A stretch of 64,000 nucleotides of DNA from Polyangiaceae bacterium (GTDB lineage Bacteria; Myxococcota_A; Polyangia; Polyangiales; Polyangiaceae), in NCBI GenBank assembly GCA_016719945.1, contig JADJYE010000002.1, positions 62,001 to 126,000 on the forward strand, read 5' to 3'. This document shows positions 29,277 to 37,573 of the stretch, in pieces. Position 1 is the first letter of the stretch. Every line of letters begins with the position of its first letter. The notes under the pieces were generated by a model. That model made no database searches. It was not told the origin of the DNA and saw only the letters and a list, made by a program, of their open reading frames with translations. Made by a program: the position numbers and the translations under genes.

Positions 29277-30599
29277 TCAGGGGAAGATCTCGCGCTCGAC
29301 GTACACCTGCGCGATGCGCTGGAGCGCGCACGCGTAGGCGGCGATGCGGAGCGAGCACTTCTTCTGCCGCGCCATGTCGGTCACCTGGCGGTACGCGAGG
29401 CGCATCGCGCGCTCGAGCTTCTCGTCGACCTCTTCCAGCGTCCAGCTCTCGCTGCGCTTGTTCTGCGTCCACTCGAAGTAGCTGACCGTGACGCCGCCCG
29501 CGTTCGCGAGCACGTCGGGGAGGATCTCCACCCCGCGGTCGAGCAGGACCTTCTCGCCCTCGGGCGAGAGCGGCCCGTTGGCGCCCTCGGCGATGAGCTT
29601 GACCTGCAGCGCCTTCGCCTCCTCGACGCCGACCTGATTCTCGAGGGCGCACGGCGCGAAGATGTCCGCCTTGATCTTGAAGAACTCCTCGCGGCTGATC
29701 GGCTTGCCGCTCGGGTAGCCGGCGATCGAGCCGTGCTTCTTCACGTACTCCTGCAGCTTGTGCGGGTTGAAGCCCTCGGCGTTGTGGAGGTAGCCCGAGT
29801 GGTCACCCACCGCGATGGTCGACACGCCGAGCCGCGACAGGATCACCGACGCGTGCGAGCCGACGTTGCCGAAGCCCTGCACGATCATCGTCGAGCCTTC
29901 GAGGTTGAAGTTCTTCTCTTGGGCCCAGTAGACGATGCAGTGCACGAGGCCTTGGCCGGTCGCCTTCTCGCGACCGAGGGTGCCCCCGGAGGCGACCGGC
30001 TTGCCGGTGACGACGCCCTTGACGGCCTGCCGACCCCCTTGGCCGGTCATGTTCATGTACGTGTCCATGGCCCAGGCCATCGTCTGCGCGCCGGTGCCGA
30101 CGTCGGGGGCGGGGATGTCCGTCTCCGGGCCGATGTTGTCGCCCAGCGCGTGGAAGAAGCGCCGGGTGATCCGCTGCAGCTCGGCGCGAGAGACCGAGCG
30201 CGGGTCGAACTTCACGCCGCCCTTGCCGCCACCGTAGGGGAGGTTCATGAGCGCGCACTTCCACGTCATCATCGCGGCGAGCGCCTTCACGTCGTCGAGC
30301 GAGACGTGCTCGTGGTAGCGGATGCCTCCCTTGAAGGGGCCGAGCACGTTGTTGTGCTGGATGCGGTACCCCTTGTAGAGGCGGATCTCTCCGCTATCCA
30401 TCCGCACCGGGAAGTGAACGATGAGCTCGTTCTTCGGCTGGCTGAGGATGACGCGGATGTAATCCGGCAAGGCGATCAACCGGGACGCCTCGTCGAGGTA
30501 GGCCTGGATGACACCGAAGAAGTCGTATTTCGATTGGGGGATCGTCTTCATCGAAGGCGGCGCGGGGGGCGCAGTGGAGCCGGTCGGCGAGTCGCTCAT
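29277..30599 (-). CDS. gdhA: Glutamate dehydrogenase (Glu/Leu/Phe/Val dehydrogenase family)
   Basis: This 440-residue enzyme interconverts glutamate and 2-oxoglutarate plus ammonia. It has the catalytic PYGGGKGGVKFDPR motif, GPFKGGIRYHE, DIPAPDVGT, the Rossmann VQGFGNVGSHAS in the NAD(P) domain, APCALENQV and the C-terminal NAGGVTVSYFEW. The length is typical of hexameric bacterial enzymes. Cofactor specificity is not certain. The ATG at 30599 opens an N-terminal Pro/Ser/Thr tail of about 16 residues before the conserved domain. It lies downstream of cdsA on the same strand, with REP-like repeats between them. Confidence 0.97.
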   Translation of the reverse strand: MSDSPTGSTAPPAPPSMKTIPQSKYDFFGVIQAYLDEASRLIALPDYIRVILSQPKNELIVHFPVRMDSGEIRLYKGYRIQHNNVLGPFKGGIRYHEHVSLDDVKALAAMMTWKCALMNLPYGGGKGGVKFDPRSVSRAELQRITRRFFHALGDNIGPETDIPAPDVGTGAQTMAWAMDTYMNMTGQGGRQAVKGVVTGKPVASGGTLGREKATGQGLVHCIVYWAQEKNFNLEGSTMIVQGFGNVGSHASVILSRLGVSTIAVGDHSGYLHNAEGFNPHKLQEYVKKHGSIAGYPSGKPISREEFFKIKADIFAPCALENQVGVEEAKALQVKLIAEGANGPLSPEGEKVLLDRGVEILPDVLANAGGVTVSYFEWTQNKRSESWTLEEVDEKLERAMRLAYRQVTDMARQKKCSLRIAAYACALQRIAQVYVEREIFP

Positions 30600-30677
30600 G
30601 GCGAAGACCTCTAGTCCCGCTCGCGCCTTTCTTCAACGAGACGAATAGGGAAAATAGCCGCTGCGCCGCGTCATTCC

Positions 30678-30860
30678 TTGCCCTCGCGCGCCCGCTATCG
30701 CGGGGCCCTTCGGTTTCACGCGACGGGGCGTCGCGCGAAACCGGCGCGAGGGAATATTGTTGCCCTCGCGCGCCCGCTGTCGCGGGGCCCTTCGGTTTCA
30801 CGCGACGGGGCGTCGCGCGAAACTTGCGCGAGGGAATCTTGTTGCCTCGCGCGCCCGCTG
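30678..30860. repeat. Tandem REP-like palindromes, two full copies and one truncated
   Basis: Two 78-bp units (30678-30755 and 30760-30837) are nearly identical, differing at a few positions such as CGCT-AT-CGCG versus CGCT-GT-CGCG and AACCGG versus AACTTG. Each has a 15-bp stem with one mismatch around GGG (in unit 1, CGGTTTCACGCGACG at 30711-30725 with its partner at 30729-30743). A third piece at 30842-30860 holds the first 19 bp only and stops 4 bp before the cdsA stop codon. The same frame is seen at 15561. This is REP/BIME-type structure in the gap between cdsA and gdhA. Confidence 0.85.
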
Positions 30861-30864
30861 CCGA

Positions 30865-31719
30865 TCAGCGCATGAAGACGAGGTACAGATACGAGAGGCT
30901 CGCGGTGATGAGCAGCGCGTCGACGCGGTCGAGGATGCCCCCGTGCCCGGGGACGATGCCGCCCGAGTCCTTGACCCCCACCGACCGCTTCAGGAGCGAC
31001 TCGCCCAGGTCGCCGAGCTGGCCGAGGCCGCCGGCGACCACCCCGAGCACCAGCGCGTGCAGGGGCGGGAGGGACCTCAGGTAGAAGAAGCTCCCGAGGA
31101 GCGCGCCGCACGCGCTGCCCACGAGCCCGCCGAGCGCGCCCTCGACGGTCTTCTTCGGGCTCACCGCCTCGTACAGCTTGCGCTTGCCCAAGAAGCGCCC
31201 CGCGAAGTACGCGAAGGTGTCCGAGACCCACGAGAGCATCAGCGAGAGCAGCACGAACGCGGGGCCGTCGGCGCCGCCGTCGCGCTTGAGCATCGCGACG
31301 GCCGCCATGCCTCCGCCCAGGTAGATGGGGCCGAACACGGTCGCGGTCATCCGCAAGGCGGCCGTGGAGATCTCCCCCAGCCGGTAGAGCGCCAGCAGCA
31401 CGGCGGCGACCGGCAGCAACATCACCAGCGCGAGCAACGCGCGCGGATCGGCGCCGAAGAACCAGATGATCTGGAGCACGCCGATCGTCAGCCCGATGCC
31501 GATCAGCTGCGCCGTGCGATCGTCGGGGTGCGTCATCCCGAACAGCTCGAGCGCGCCGACCGCGGTCGCGAACGAGATGAACGCGAGCCAAGCCCACGCT
31601 GGCCCGAAATAGAGCAGCAGGAGGATCAGCGGCGCCGCGACGGCGGCGGTCAACAGGCGCACCGCGAGGTTCGACGGTGGCTTCTTCTCAGGGGCGTTCG
31701 TCTCAGCGGCCTGCGCCAC
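30865..31719 (-). CDS. cdsA: Phosphatidate cytidylyltransferase CdsA
   Basis: This 284-residue inner-membrane enzyme makes CDP-diacylglycerol from phosphatidate and CTP. Eight or so hydrophobic segments and the C-terminal signature SLLKRSVGVKDSGGIVPGHG followed by ILDRVDAL are characteristic. The GTG at 31719 overlaps the uppS stop by 17 nt; an in-frame opening up to 31914 lies inside uppS in another frame and is rejected. uppS-cdsA adjacency is the classic bacterial envelope-lipid pair. dxr and rseP, which often follow, are absent here. Confidence 0.95.
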   Translation of the reverse strand: MAQAAETNAPEKKPPSNLAVRLLTAAVAAPLILLLLYFGPAWAWLAFISFATAVGALELFGMTHPDDRTAQLIGIGLTIGVLQIIWFFGADPRALLALVMLLPVAAVLLALYRLGEISTAALRMTATVFGPIYLGGGMAAVAMLKRDGGADGPAFVLLSLMLSWVSDTFAYFAGRFLGKRKLYEAVSPKKTVEGALGGLVGSACGALLGSFFYLRSLPPLHALVLGVVAGGLGQLGDLGESLLKRSVGVKDSGGIVPGHGGILDRVDALLITASLSYLYLVFMR

Positions 31720-32449
31720 GTCGTCTCTCTTCCGTATGGGTGGGGTGTTCGGCTGTTCGCAGCTGATACGTGCGGATCGCGTCGAAGAGGTCGGCCTCGT
31801 CGAAGTCGGGCCACAGCCGGTCGCTGAAGACCAGCTCGGCGTTCGCCGCTCCGTAGAGCAGGAAGTTCGAGAGGCGCTGCTCTCCGCCCGTGCGCAGGAT
31901 GAGATCGGGCTCACCCACGCTCAGGCTGGGGATCCGCGACGCGATCAGCGCGGCGTCGATCGCGGTGGGGTCGATGCGGCCCGCGATCGCCTCCGTGGCG
32001 ATCGCTCGGGCGACGTCCGCGATCTCCTCGCGCGCGCCATAGGAGAGCGCGAGCGCGAGCGTCATCTTCTCGTTGCTCCGCGACTCGCGGGCCAGCGGGT
32101 CGAGCGACGTGCGTACGAACTCGGGCAGCCTGGCCGTGTCGCCGATCGCCACCAGGCGGATGCCGTTGTCGAGGATCTCCTCGCGCTCGCTCTTCAAGAA
32201 CTCCTCGAGCAGGCCCATGAGGGCCTCCACCTCACCCTGAGGTCGCGCCCAGTTCTGCTCACTGAACGCGTAGAGCGTCAGCGCCGATATCCCGAGGCGC
32301 CTGGCGACGCGCACCACCCGGCGCACGGCCGCGCTGCCGGCCTTGTGGCCCGCCTGTCGGTCCTCGCCGCGCAAGGTCGCCCAACGGCCGTTGCCGTCCA
32401 TGATGATCCCGACGTGGCGGGGGAGGTTCCGCGCCTCGACCCAAGTCAT
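31703..32449 (-). CDS. uppS: Isoprenyl (undecaprenyl) diphosphate synthase UppS
   Basis: This 248-residue cis-prenyltransferase shows VGIIMDGNGRWA at the N-terminus, GHKAGSAAVRRVV, LTLYAFSEQNWARP, LALSYGAREEI, and PDLILRTGGEQRLSNFLLYGAANAELVF near the C-terminus. It makes undecaprenyl diphosphate, the lipid carrier for peptidoglycan and LPS synthesis. ATG 32449 has GGGAGG 5-6 nt upstream; the GTG at 32455 overlaps that site and is less likely. First gene of the uppS-cdsA operon. Confidence 0.97.
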   Translation of the reverse strand: MTWVEARNLPRHVGIIMDGNGRWATLRGEDRQAGHKAGSAAVRRVVRVARRLGISALTLYAFSEQNWARPQGEVEALMGLLEEFLKSEREEILDNGIRLVAIGDTARLPEFVRTSLDPLARESRSNEKMTLALALSYGAREEIADVARAIATEAIAGRIDPTAIDAALIASRIPSLSVGEPDLILRTGGEQRLSNFLLYGAANAELVFSDRLWPDFDEADLFDAIRTYQLRTAEHPTHTEERRRGAGR

Positions 32450-32500
32450 AGCCACCTCCCGCCTTCCCTTCCTCTCGTCCTCGTGTCAACTCTCTGTCGC

Positions 32501-33826
32501 ATGACGACTGGCGTTGGTCTAACCGTGACCCTGCGTCTGCGCATCGGTGCGCACGACGCGCACTACGCGGGCGAGCTCGTCGACGGCGCGCGTATGCTCG
32601 GCCTCTTCGGCGACGTCGCGACCGAGCTGCTCATCCGCCTCGACGGCGACGAGGGCCTGTTCCGGGCCTACGAGATGGTCGAGTTCCTCGCGCCGGTCCG
32701 CTCTGGCGATTTCATCGAGGCCACGGGGGTGGTCACCCGGGTCGGGGCGACGAGCCGCAGCATCGCCTTCGAGGCCCGAAAGGTGGCGCAGAACGTCCGC
32801 GCCGACGGGCTCTCTCCCTCGGCCGCTGACGCCTTGGCCGAGCCGATCGTCGTTTGTCGCGCCATGGGGACGTGCGTGGTCCCGCGCGAGCTCCAGCGCC
32901 GCCCCCGCCTCGTGTTGCCGGCGCTCAGCGCCCAGGCGCCCGATCACGCGAAGCTCCCGGAGCCGCGCCCGATCATCACGCCGCCCCCCCGCGTCATCAT
33001 CACGCCCCCCGCGCGAGACGTCGTGTTGACGGCCGCGATCGTCGGCGCCGAGGTCACCCGCGAGCACACTCCCCACCTGCCCATCACCGCCGAGGAGCTG
33101 GCCGACGAGGCGGCGCGCTGCCGCGACGCCGGCGCGTCCGTCATTCACCTCCACGTGCGCAACCCCGACGGCACGCCGTCTCAGTCGAGCGAGCTGTTCC
33201 AGGCTGCCATCGAGGCGATCCGGCGCAAGACGGACGTCATCATCCAGACCTCGACGGGCGGCGCCGTCGGGATGTCGGTCGCCGAGCGCGCTGGGCCGCT
33301 CGCGTGCAAGCCGGAGATGGCGACGCTCAACTGCGGGACCATCAACTTCGGCGACGACGTCTTCGTCAACTCGCGGCCCATCATCCGCGACCTGGCGCGC
33401 AGGATCCGCGACGCCGGCAGCGTGCCCGAGCTCGAGTGCTACGAGGTGGGTCACGTCGATGAGGCGTTCGCCCTCGTGAAGGAGGGGCTGCTCTCGGCGC
33501 CGCTGCACTTCCAGTTCGTGCTCGGCGTGCCGGGCGGCATCAGCGCGCGCGAGGAGGTGCTCAGGTTCCTCGTCTCGCAGGTCCCGGACGGCTCGACGTG
33601 GGGCGTCGCGGCGGTCGGCCGCTACCAGCGCCCGATGACCGAGCTCGCCATGACCCTCGGCGGTCACGCCCGCGTGGGCCTCGAGGACAACATCTACCTC
33701 GACAAGGGGGTCCTCGCGCAGGGGAGCGCTCCGCTCGTCGCGCGCGCAGCGGCGTTCGCCCAGAGCCTCGGGCGCAACGTCGCGACCCCCGAGCGCGCCA
33801 GGGCCATCTTCGGCATCAAGTCATGA
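32501..33826 (+). CDS. Fused 3-aminobutyryl-CoA ammonia-lyase (Kal) and 3-keto-5-aminohexanoate cleavage enzyme (Kce/BKACE)
   Basis: This 441-residue two-domain protein has at residues about 1-125 a Kal-type hotdog (RLRIGAHDAHYAGELVDGA, LGLFGDVATELLIRLDGDEG, FLAPVRSGDFIEATGVVTRVG). A Pro-rich hinge (PITPPPRVIITPP) leads to a DUF849/BKACE TIM barrel (residues about 170-440) with the metal-binding HLHVRNPDG, LNCGTINFGDDVF, HFQFVLGVPGG and VGLEDNIYLDKG. In lysine fermentation Kce condenses or cleaves 3-keto-5-aminohexanoate with acetyl-CoA, and Kal deaminates the resulting 3-aminobutyryl-CoA. The two steps are consecutive, which explains the fusion. Other lysine-fermentation genes are not in the window, so the true beta-keto acid may differ. 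Confidence 0.88.
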   Translation: MTTGVGLTVTLRLRIGAHDAHYAGELVDGARMLGLFGDVATELLIRLDGDEGLFRAYEMVEFLAPVRSGDFIEATGVVTRVGATSRSIAFEARKVAQNVRADGLSPSAADALAEPIVVCRAMGTCVVPRELQRRPRLVLPALSAQAPDHAKLPEPRPIITPPPRVIITPPARDVVLTAAIVGAEVTREHTPHLPITAEELADEAARCRDAGASVIHLHVRNPDGTPSQSSELFQAAIEAIRRKTDVIIQTSTGGAVGMSVAERAGPLACKPEMATLNCGTINFGDDVFVNSRPIIRDLARRIRDAGSVPELECYEVGHVDEAFALVKEGLLSAPLHFQFVLGVPGGISAREEVLRFLVSQVPDGSTWGVAAVGRYQRPMTELAMTLGGHARVGLEDNIYLDKGVLAQGSAPLVARAAAFAQSLGRNVATPERARAIFGIKS

Positions 33827-35928
33827 GCGAGCGCCCCTCGGGGGCGCCTCGCGACGAGGGCCTCGCCCCCCGCGCGAGCGCCCGAGGGCCCCTGAAGAGG
33901 TACGCCCGCTCACGCGCGGGCGTCGTCCTCGGCGCGCTCGCGCTCGCGGCGCTCACCCGGGTCGCGCAGCCCCCCGCGTTCGACGAACGGAGCGTCGAGC
34001 GCCAGCTGGCCGAGGCGGTTGGCGGAGAGGTCGGGCCCCACGAGGTCGTGTGGGAGCCGTCGCGGGGGGCGCTCACCGACCTCTACCCTGGCCGCCGCGC
34101 CGTGTTCCTCGCCCGCCCAGCGCCGGGCGCTCCGCGCGACGTCTACCGGGCGCAGGTCAGCGTGACGCCAGCCGGAAGACCCCTCTCGGTGCGGGGCGTC
34201 GAGGCGCTCACCCGGACCCCGCTCGGCGACGAGGACGAGCTCGCCGTCCATGCAGGGCGCGCCGTGTTCGTCACGCGGTTCGCCGGCAAGGTCGAGTCCG
34301 TCACGGTGCTCTCGCTCGAGGGCGGGGCCGCCGCCACGGTCGGCGTCGCGAGGCCCGCGGCGACCGTCGCGCACCAGCTCGAAGGAGACGAGCTGGTGCT
34401 ATGGCTCGACGGGGAGCGTGGGTCGGTCATCGACCTCGACGCGGGCGCGGCGATCGCGGGGGAGTGGCTGCCTGTCCGGCGCGGCGCGCTGGCGCGCCGC
34501 GCCGACGACGCAATCGTCGCCGCGCTGCGAGACCGCGAGCCAAGCGCCGAGGGGCCCCTGCCGCTCGCTGGGTTCTCTCCGGCGGTGACCCTGGTCCCTG
34601 GCGGCGAGCCGACCTTGTCGGTGCGATCGATCGGCGGCGCGACCGCACTCGTCGCAGACGGGCGTCAGCTGAGCTTCGAGATCGTATTGGGCTCGAGCTC
34701 TCCCGCCTCGGGGACCGGGTACGTCCCCGTGGCCGAGGCCAGGGCGGCCGACGCCAGGCCGGCCGTCCTGATGTTCGAATTGGTCTCGGGCGCCGAGGGG
34801 GTCGCCGCTGGGGCCTTCGATTCAATGGGCTGGCTCGGTCCAATGGTCCTCGACCGACCGACCATTGCGACGCAAGGCGGGCGGCTGCTCTTGGGGCCCT
34901 GGCGGGGCGGTCCGTGGGAGCGCGCATCAATGGTGGCTGCCGCGCAATGGTCGGGCGACCCGAATCGAGGCGGACGTAGCGCCCTGTGCGTCACGCGCGC
35001 CGGTCACCTCGCGATCGCCTGGTCGCGCGAGGGCGCGGATCTCGAGGCGGTCCTGCCCTCGACGTGCGCGCGCGCGGTAGAGGGCGCCGGGGCGCTCGAG
35101 CTGATCGAGTATGGCGCGTCGATCGACGTCCCGAGCGCGCCGGCGCGCACGATCGTCGTGGCGCGCGCGACGGAGCTGCCGCCACGAGCGCCGCCGCCGA
35201 GGGGCTCGACGTGGAGCGCGTCCCCGGTCGGGCAGCCGACGCCGACCTTTCTGTCGGCGCTCCACACGACCTCCGCGAGCGCGCTGGGCGAGACGGTCGA
35301 GGTCACCAACATCGACGCCGCGCGGTACGACTGGGCCATCGTGGCGGGCGAGGGGGAGCGCGCACCCCGCAAGGGCTCCACGCTCGCGACGGCGCTGCCT
35401 GCCCAAGACACCACGCGCGCTCGGCTCGCGGTCGGCCTCGGGGTGGGCATGCGCCGAGGCCCGCGAGGGCTGCGCGTAGACGGCTCGACGGGACATCCGT
35501 TCGCTCGAAAGGAAGGGCTCCTCGTCGTCGACGGGGGACTGAGGGTCGGGTGGGCTCGGGACGACGACCCCGATGGCGTCCCAGGGGACGCCGCCGAGCT
35601 GCCGATGACCCTGGCGGACGGCCAGGTCACCGCGGCAGGCCGCAAGCGAGGTCCCCGGCAGCGGCGGATGGATTTGTGCGTCCTCGACGGCGAGGTCGTG
35701 CTCGCTGCGTCCGAGTTCGACAGCCACGAGGCCAACGCGACCGTGCTCGGCCAGCTCGGATGCCAGCTCGCGTTGGGCTTCGACCGGGGCAGCGACCGAC
35801 CCGCTTGGGCGAAGCTCGACGACACCTCGTCGGGGCCGTTCCCCGAGACCTTCCTGGTCGCGCTCGACCGGCCACGGAACGGAGCCGCAGGCTCGACGGA
35901 CTTTCAGGCTGCGACCAACGACCCGTGA
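33823..35928 (+). CDS. Large unrecognised protein translationally coupled to the Kal-Kce fusion
   Basis: This 701-residue protein's ATG overlaps the previous stop (ATGA), so translation is probably coupled. A single hydrophobic segment (AGVVLGALALAALTRVA, residues about 34-50) after a basic N-terminus suggests a signal anchor, with the rest outside the cytoplasm. The remainder is made of short beta-strand-like blocks, many with DGE/VLDGE turns, and a few repeated LCVTRAGHLAIAW- and MDLCVLDGEVVLAASEFD-like stretches that recall propeller blades. I recognise no family. Composition matches neighbours, giving no sign of recent transfer. The role in relation to the fused enzyme is unknown. Confidence 0.72.
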   Translation: MSERPSGAPRDEGLAPRASARGPLKRYARSRAGVVLGALALAALTRVAQPPAFDERSVERQLAEAVGGEVGPHEVVWEPSRGALTDLYPGRRAVFLARPAPGAPRDVYRAQVSVTPAGRPLSVRGVEALTRTPLGDEDELAVHAGRAVFVTRFAGKVESVTVLSLEGGAAATVGVARPAATVAHQLEGDELVLWLDGERGSVIDLDAGAAIAGEWLPVRRGALARRADDAIVAALRDREPSAEGPLPLAGFSPAVTLVPGGEPTLSVRSIGGATALVADGRQLSFEIVLGSSSPASGTGYVPVAEARAADARPAVLMFELVSGAEGVAAGAFDSMGWLGPMVLDRPTIATQGGRLLLGPWRGGPWERASMVAAAQWSGDPNRGGRSALCVTRAGHLAIAWSREGADLEAVLPSTCARAVEGAGALELIEYGASIDVPSAPARTIVVARATELPPRAPPPRGSTWSASPVGQPTPTFLSALHTTSASALGETVEVTNIDAARYDWAIVAGEGERAPRKGSTLATALPAQDTTRARLAVGLGVGMRRGPRGLRVDGSTGHPFARKEGLLVVDGGLRVGWARDDDPDGVPGDAAELPMTLADGQVTAAGRKRGPRQRRMDLCVLDGEVVLAASEFDSHEANATVLGQLGCQLALGFDRGSDRPAWAKLDDTSSGPFPETFLVALDRPRNGAAGSTDFQAATNDP

Positions 35929-36514
35929 CAAGTAGTAGGGTCATGTCGGACCCTGTGGTCTAAAGTGCGAGCGTTGGATTTCTATCTTTTTATGATTCGT
36001 TAATCATAACATATGTATAGAGAGTTAGATGGGTCATGGACGACCCATCTTGCGGAGCCCGCCGCTCGATCGGTTCGCGTCGCTCGAGCCGAGAGCGAGT
36101 CGCCAGCACCACCCCTTGAATGCGCAGGGGTAACCCTGTGTCCCCGTTGCGTTCGTCTAGCTCGTGTGCGCTCGCGGTCGAGGCGCGGCGCCCCGGTCGT
36201 GGGGCGGGTGAGGCGACCCGAGGAGCCGCCGCCTCGGTCTGTGACTCGGTCCGGCGCCGTTCGAGATCGGGACGGGGGCGGTTGCTTGGCTGGTGCCGAC
36301 GTGGCGTGTCGTCGCGCTCGAGCGTCCAAGTAGGCTCAGCGCCGACACGTCCACGGGGCGCTCACCGCACGAGAAACCCCTTCGTTAAGCGCTCGCGCGA
36401 CACGTTGTAAAGCGGAATCTTGGCCGAGCACTCTGGCCGTCTCGTACCATGATGACTGCGCGGATCCCGCTCTGGCCGCAAGGCGCCGGAGCGAGGTGAA
36501 GTCCGAGGAGAAGC
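35929..36514. other. Non-coding region upstream of pilM with an AT-rich palindromic island
   Basis: No supported gene in 586 bp; the open frames here have Arg/Ser/Ala-biased composition and no family resemblance. The stretch from about 35973 to 36030 is strikingly AT-rich for this genome. It holds TATGATT-CGTT-AATCATA (35991-36008) and is followed by GATGGGTC-ATGGAC-GACCCATC (36028-36049, an 8-bp perfect stem). It is a likely promoter or regulator-binding zone for the pil operon, or the 3' end structure of the preceding gene. The remainder to 36500 shows nothing recognisable until the GAGGAGAAG ribosome site of pilM. Confidence 0.6.
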
Positions 36515-37573
36515 ATGTCCGAAGGTAAGAACCTGGTCGGCGTCGACATCGGGACGAGCTCGGTGAAGATCTGTCAGCTGAAGGACACCCGGAAGGGGCC
36601 CAAGCTCGTGAAGCTCGGGTTCTCGCCGTTGCCCCGGCAGACGATCGTGGACGGGCACGTCCTCAACTCGCAGGCCGTCGTCGAAGCCCTCAACCGCACC
36701 TTCGCCGAGGCGAAGATCAAGGAGCGGGACATCGCGCTCTCGATCAGCGGCCAGGCCGTGATCATCCGCAAGATCACAGTGCCGATGATGACCGCCGCCG
36801 AGCTGGACGAGCAGATCCAGTGGGAGGCCGAGCAGCACATCCCGTTCGACATCAAGGACGTGCACGTCGACTACGAGGTGCTCCGCAGGCGCCCCGAGGC
36901 GGGCCAGATGGACCTGCTCCTCGTGGCGGCCAAGCGTGAGGAGGTCAACGACTACACCGAGATCGCGCGGCAGGCGAAGCTCCGTCCGGTGGTCGTCGAC
37001 ATCGACGCCTTCACCGTCCAGAACCTGTTCGAGTTCAACCGGGGCCTGCCGCCCGAGCAGACGTTCGCGATCATCAACGTCGGCGCGAGCCTCGCGTCGA
37101 TCAACATCATCTCCAAGGGCGTCAGCGCCTTCACCCGCGATATCGCGAACGGCGGGAACTACATCACCGAGCAGATCCAGAAGCAGATGGGCGTCCCCTT
37201 CGAGCAGGCGGAGGAGTTCAAGGTGATGGCCGCCGTCGCTCCGCAGCAGGTGAGCCCGCAGGTCGCGCAGGTGATCGACTCGGTCTGCGACTCCATCGCC
37301 GGCGAGATCCAGCGCAGCCTCGACTTCTTCCACGCGACGAGCGGTGAGCCCGAGATGCACCGCATCTTCCTGACCGGAGGCAGCTCCAACCTGTCGCAGC
37401 TGCTCAACGCCATCGGGCGCCGGGCGCGGGTGGGCGTCGAGCTCATCCCGCCGCTCGAGAAGATCTCGGTGGAAGGCAAGGACGTGAACGCCCAGCTGCT
37501 TCAGTCGCGGGCCGCACAGCTGTGTGTGGCCCTGGGCCTCGCGATGCGCAAAGAGAAGGAGCGCCGGCTGTGA
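36515..37573 (+). CDS. pilM: Type IV pilus assembly protein PilM
   Basis: This 352-residue actin-like (ASKHA) cytoplasmic protein recruits PilN and links the pilus motor to the alignment complex. The ATPase fold motifs include GVDIGTSSVKICQLK, QIQWEAEQHIPFDIKDV, FAIINVGASLASINI and MHRIFLTGGSSNLSQL. The start has GAGGAGAAG 4-12 nt upstream. It heads the pilM-N-O-P operon, and each following gene overlaps or touches the one before it. Confidence 0.97.
   Translation: MSEGKNLVGVDIGTSSVKICQLKDTRKGPKLVKLGFSPLPRQTIVDGHVLNSQAVVEALNRTFAEAKIKERDIALSISGQAVIIRKITVPMMTAAELDEQIQWEAEQHIPFDIKDVHVDYEVLRRRPEAGQMDLLLVAAKREEVNDYTEIARQAKLRPVVVDIDAFTVQNLFEFNRGLPPEQTFAIINVGASLASINIISKGVSAFTRDIANGGNYITEQIQKQMGVPFEQAEEFKVMAAVAPQQVSPQVAQVIDSVCDSIAGEIQRSLDFFHATSGEPEMHRIFLTGGSSNLSQLLNAIGRRARVGVELIPPLEKISVEGKDVNAQLLQSRAAQLCVALGLAMRKEKERRL

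Noticed and set aside
30678..30860. Possible CRISPR array
   Set aside because: Only two full copies, 78 bp long, internally palindromic and nearly contiguous, without variable spacers.
36013..36333. 106-codon plus-strand frame upstream of pilM
   Set aside because: Arg/Ala/Ser-biased, no ribosome site, overlaps a palindrome-rich promoter-like region.
36050..36514. Possible riboswitch (for example c-di-GMP type) upstream of pilM
   Set aside because: No recognisable aptamer core or conserved loop sequence could be aligned by eye.
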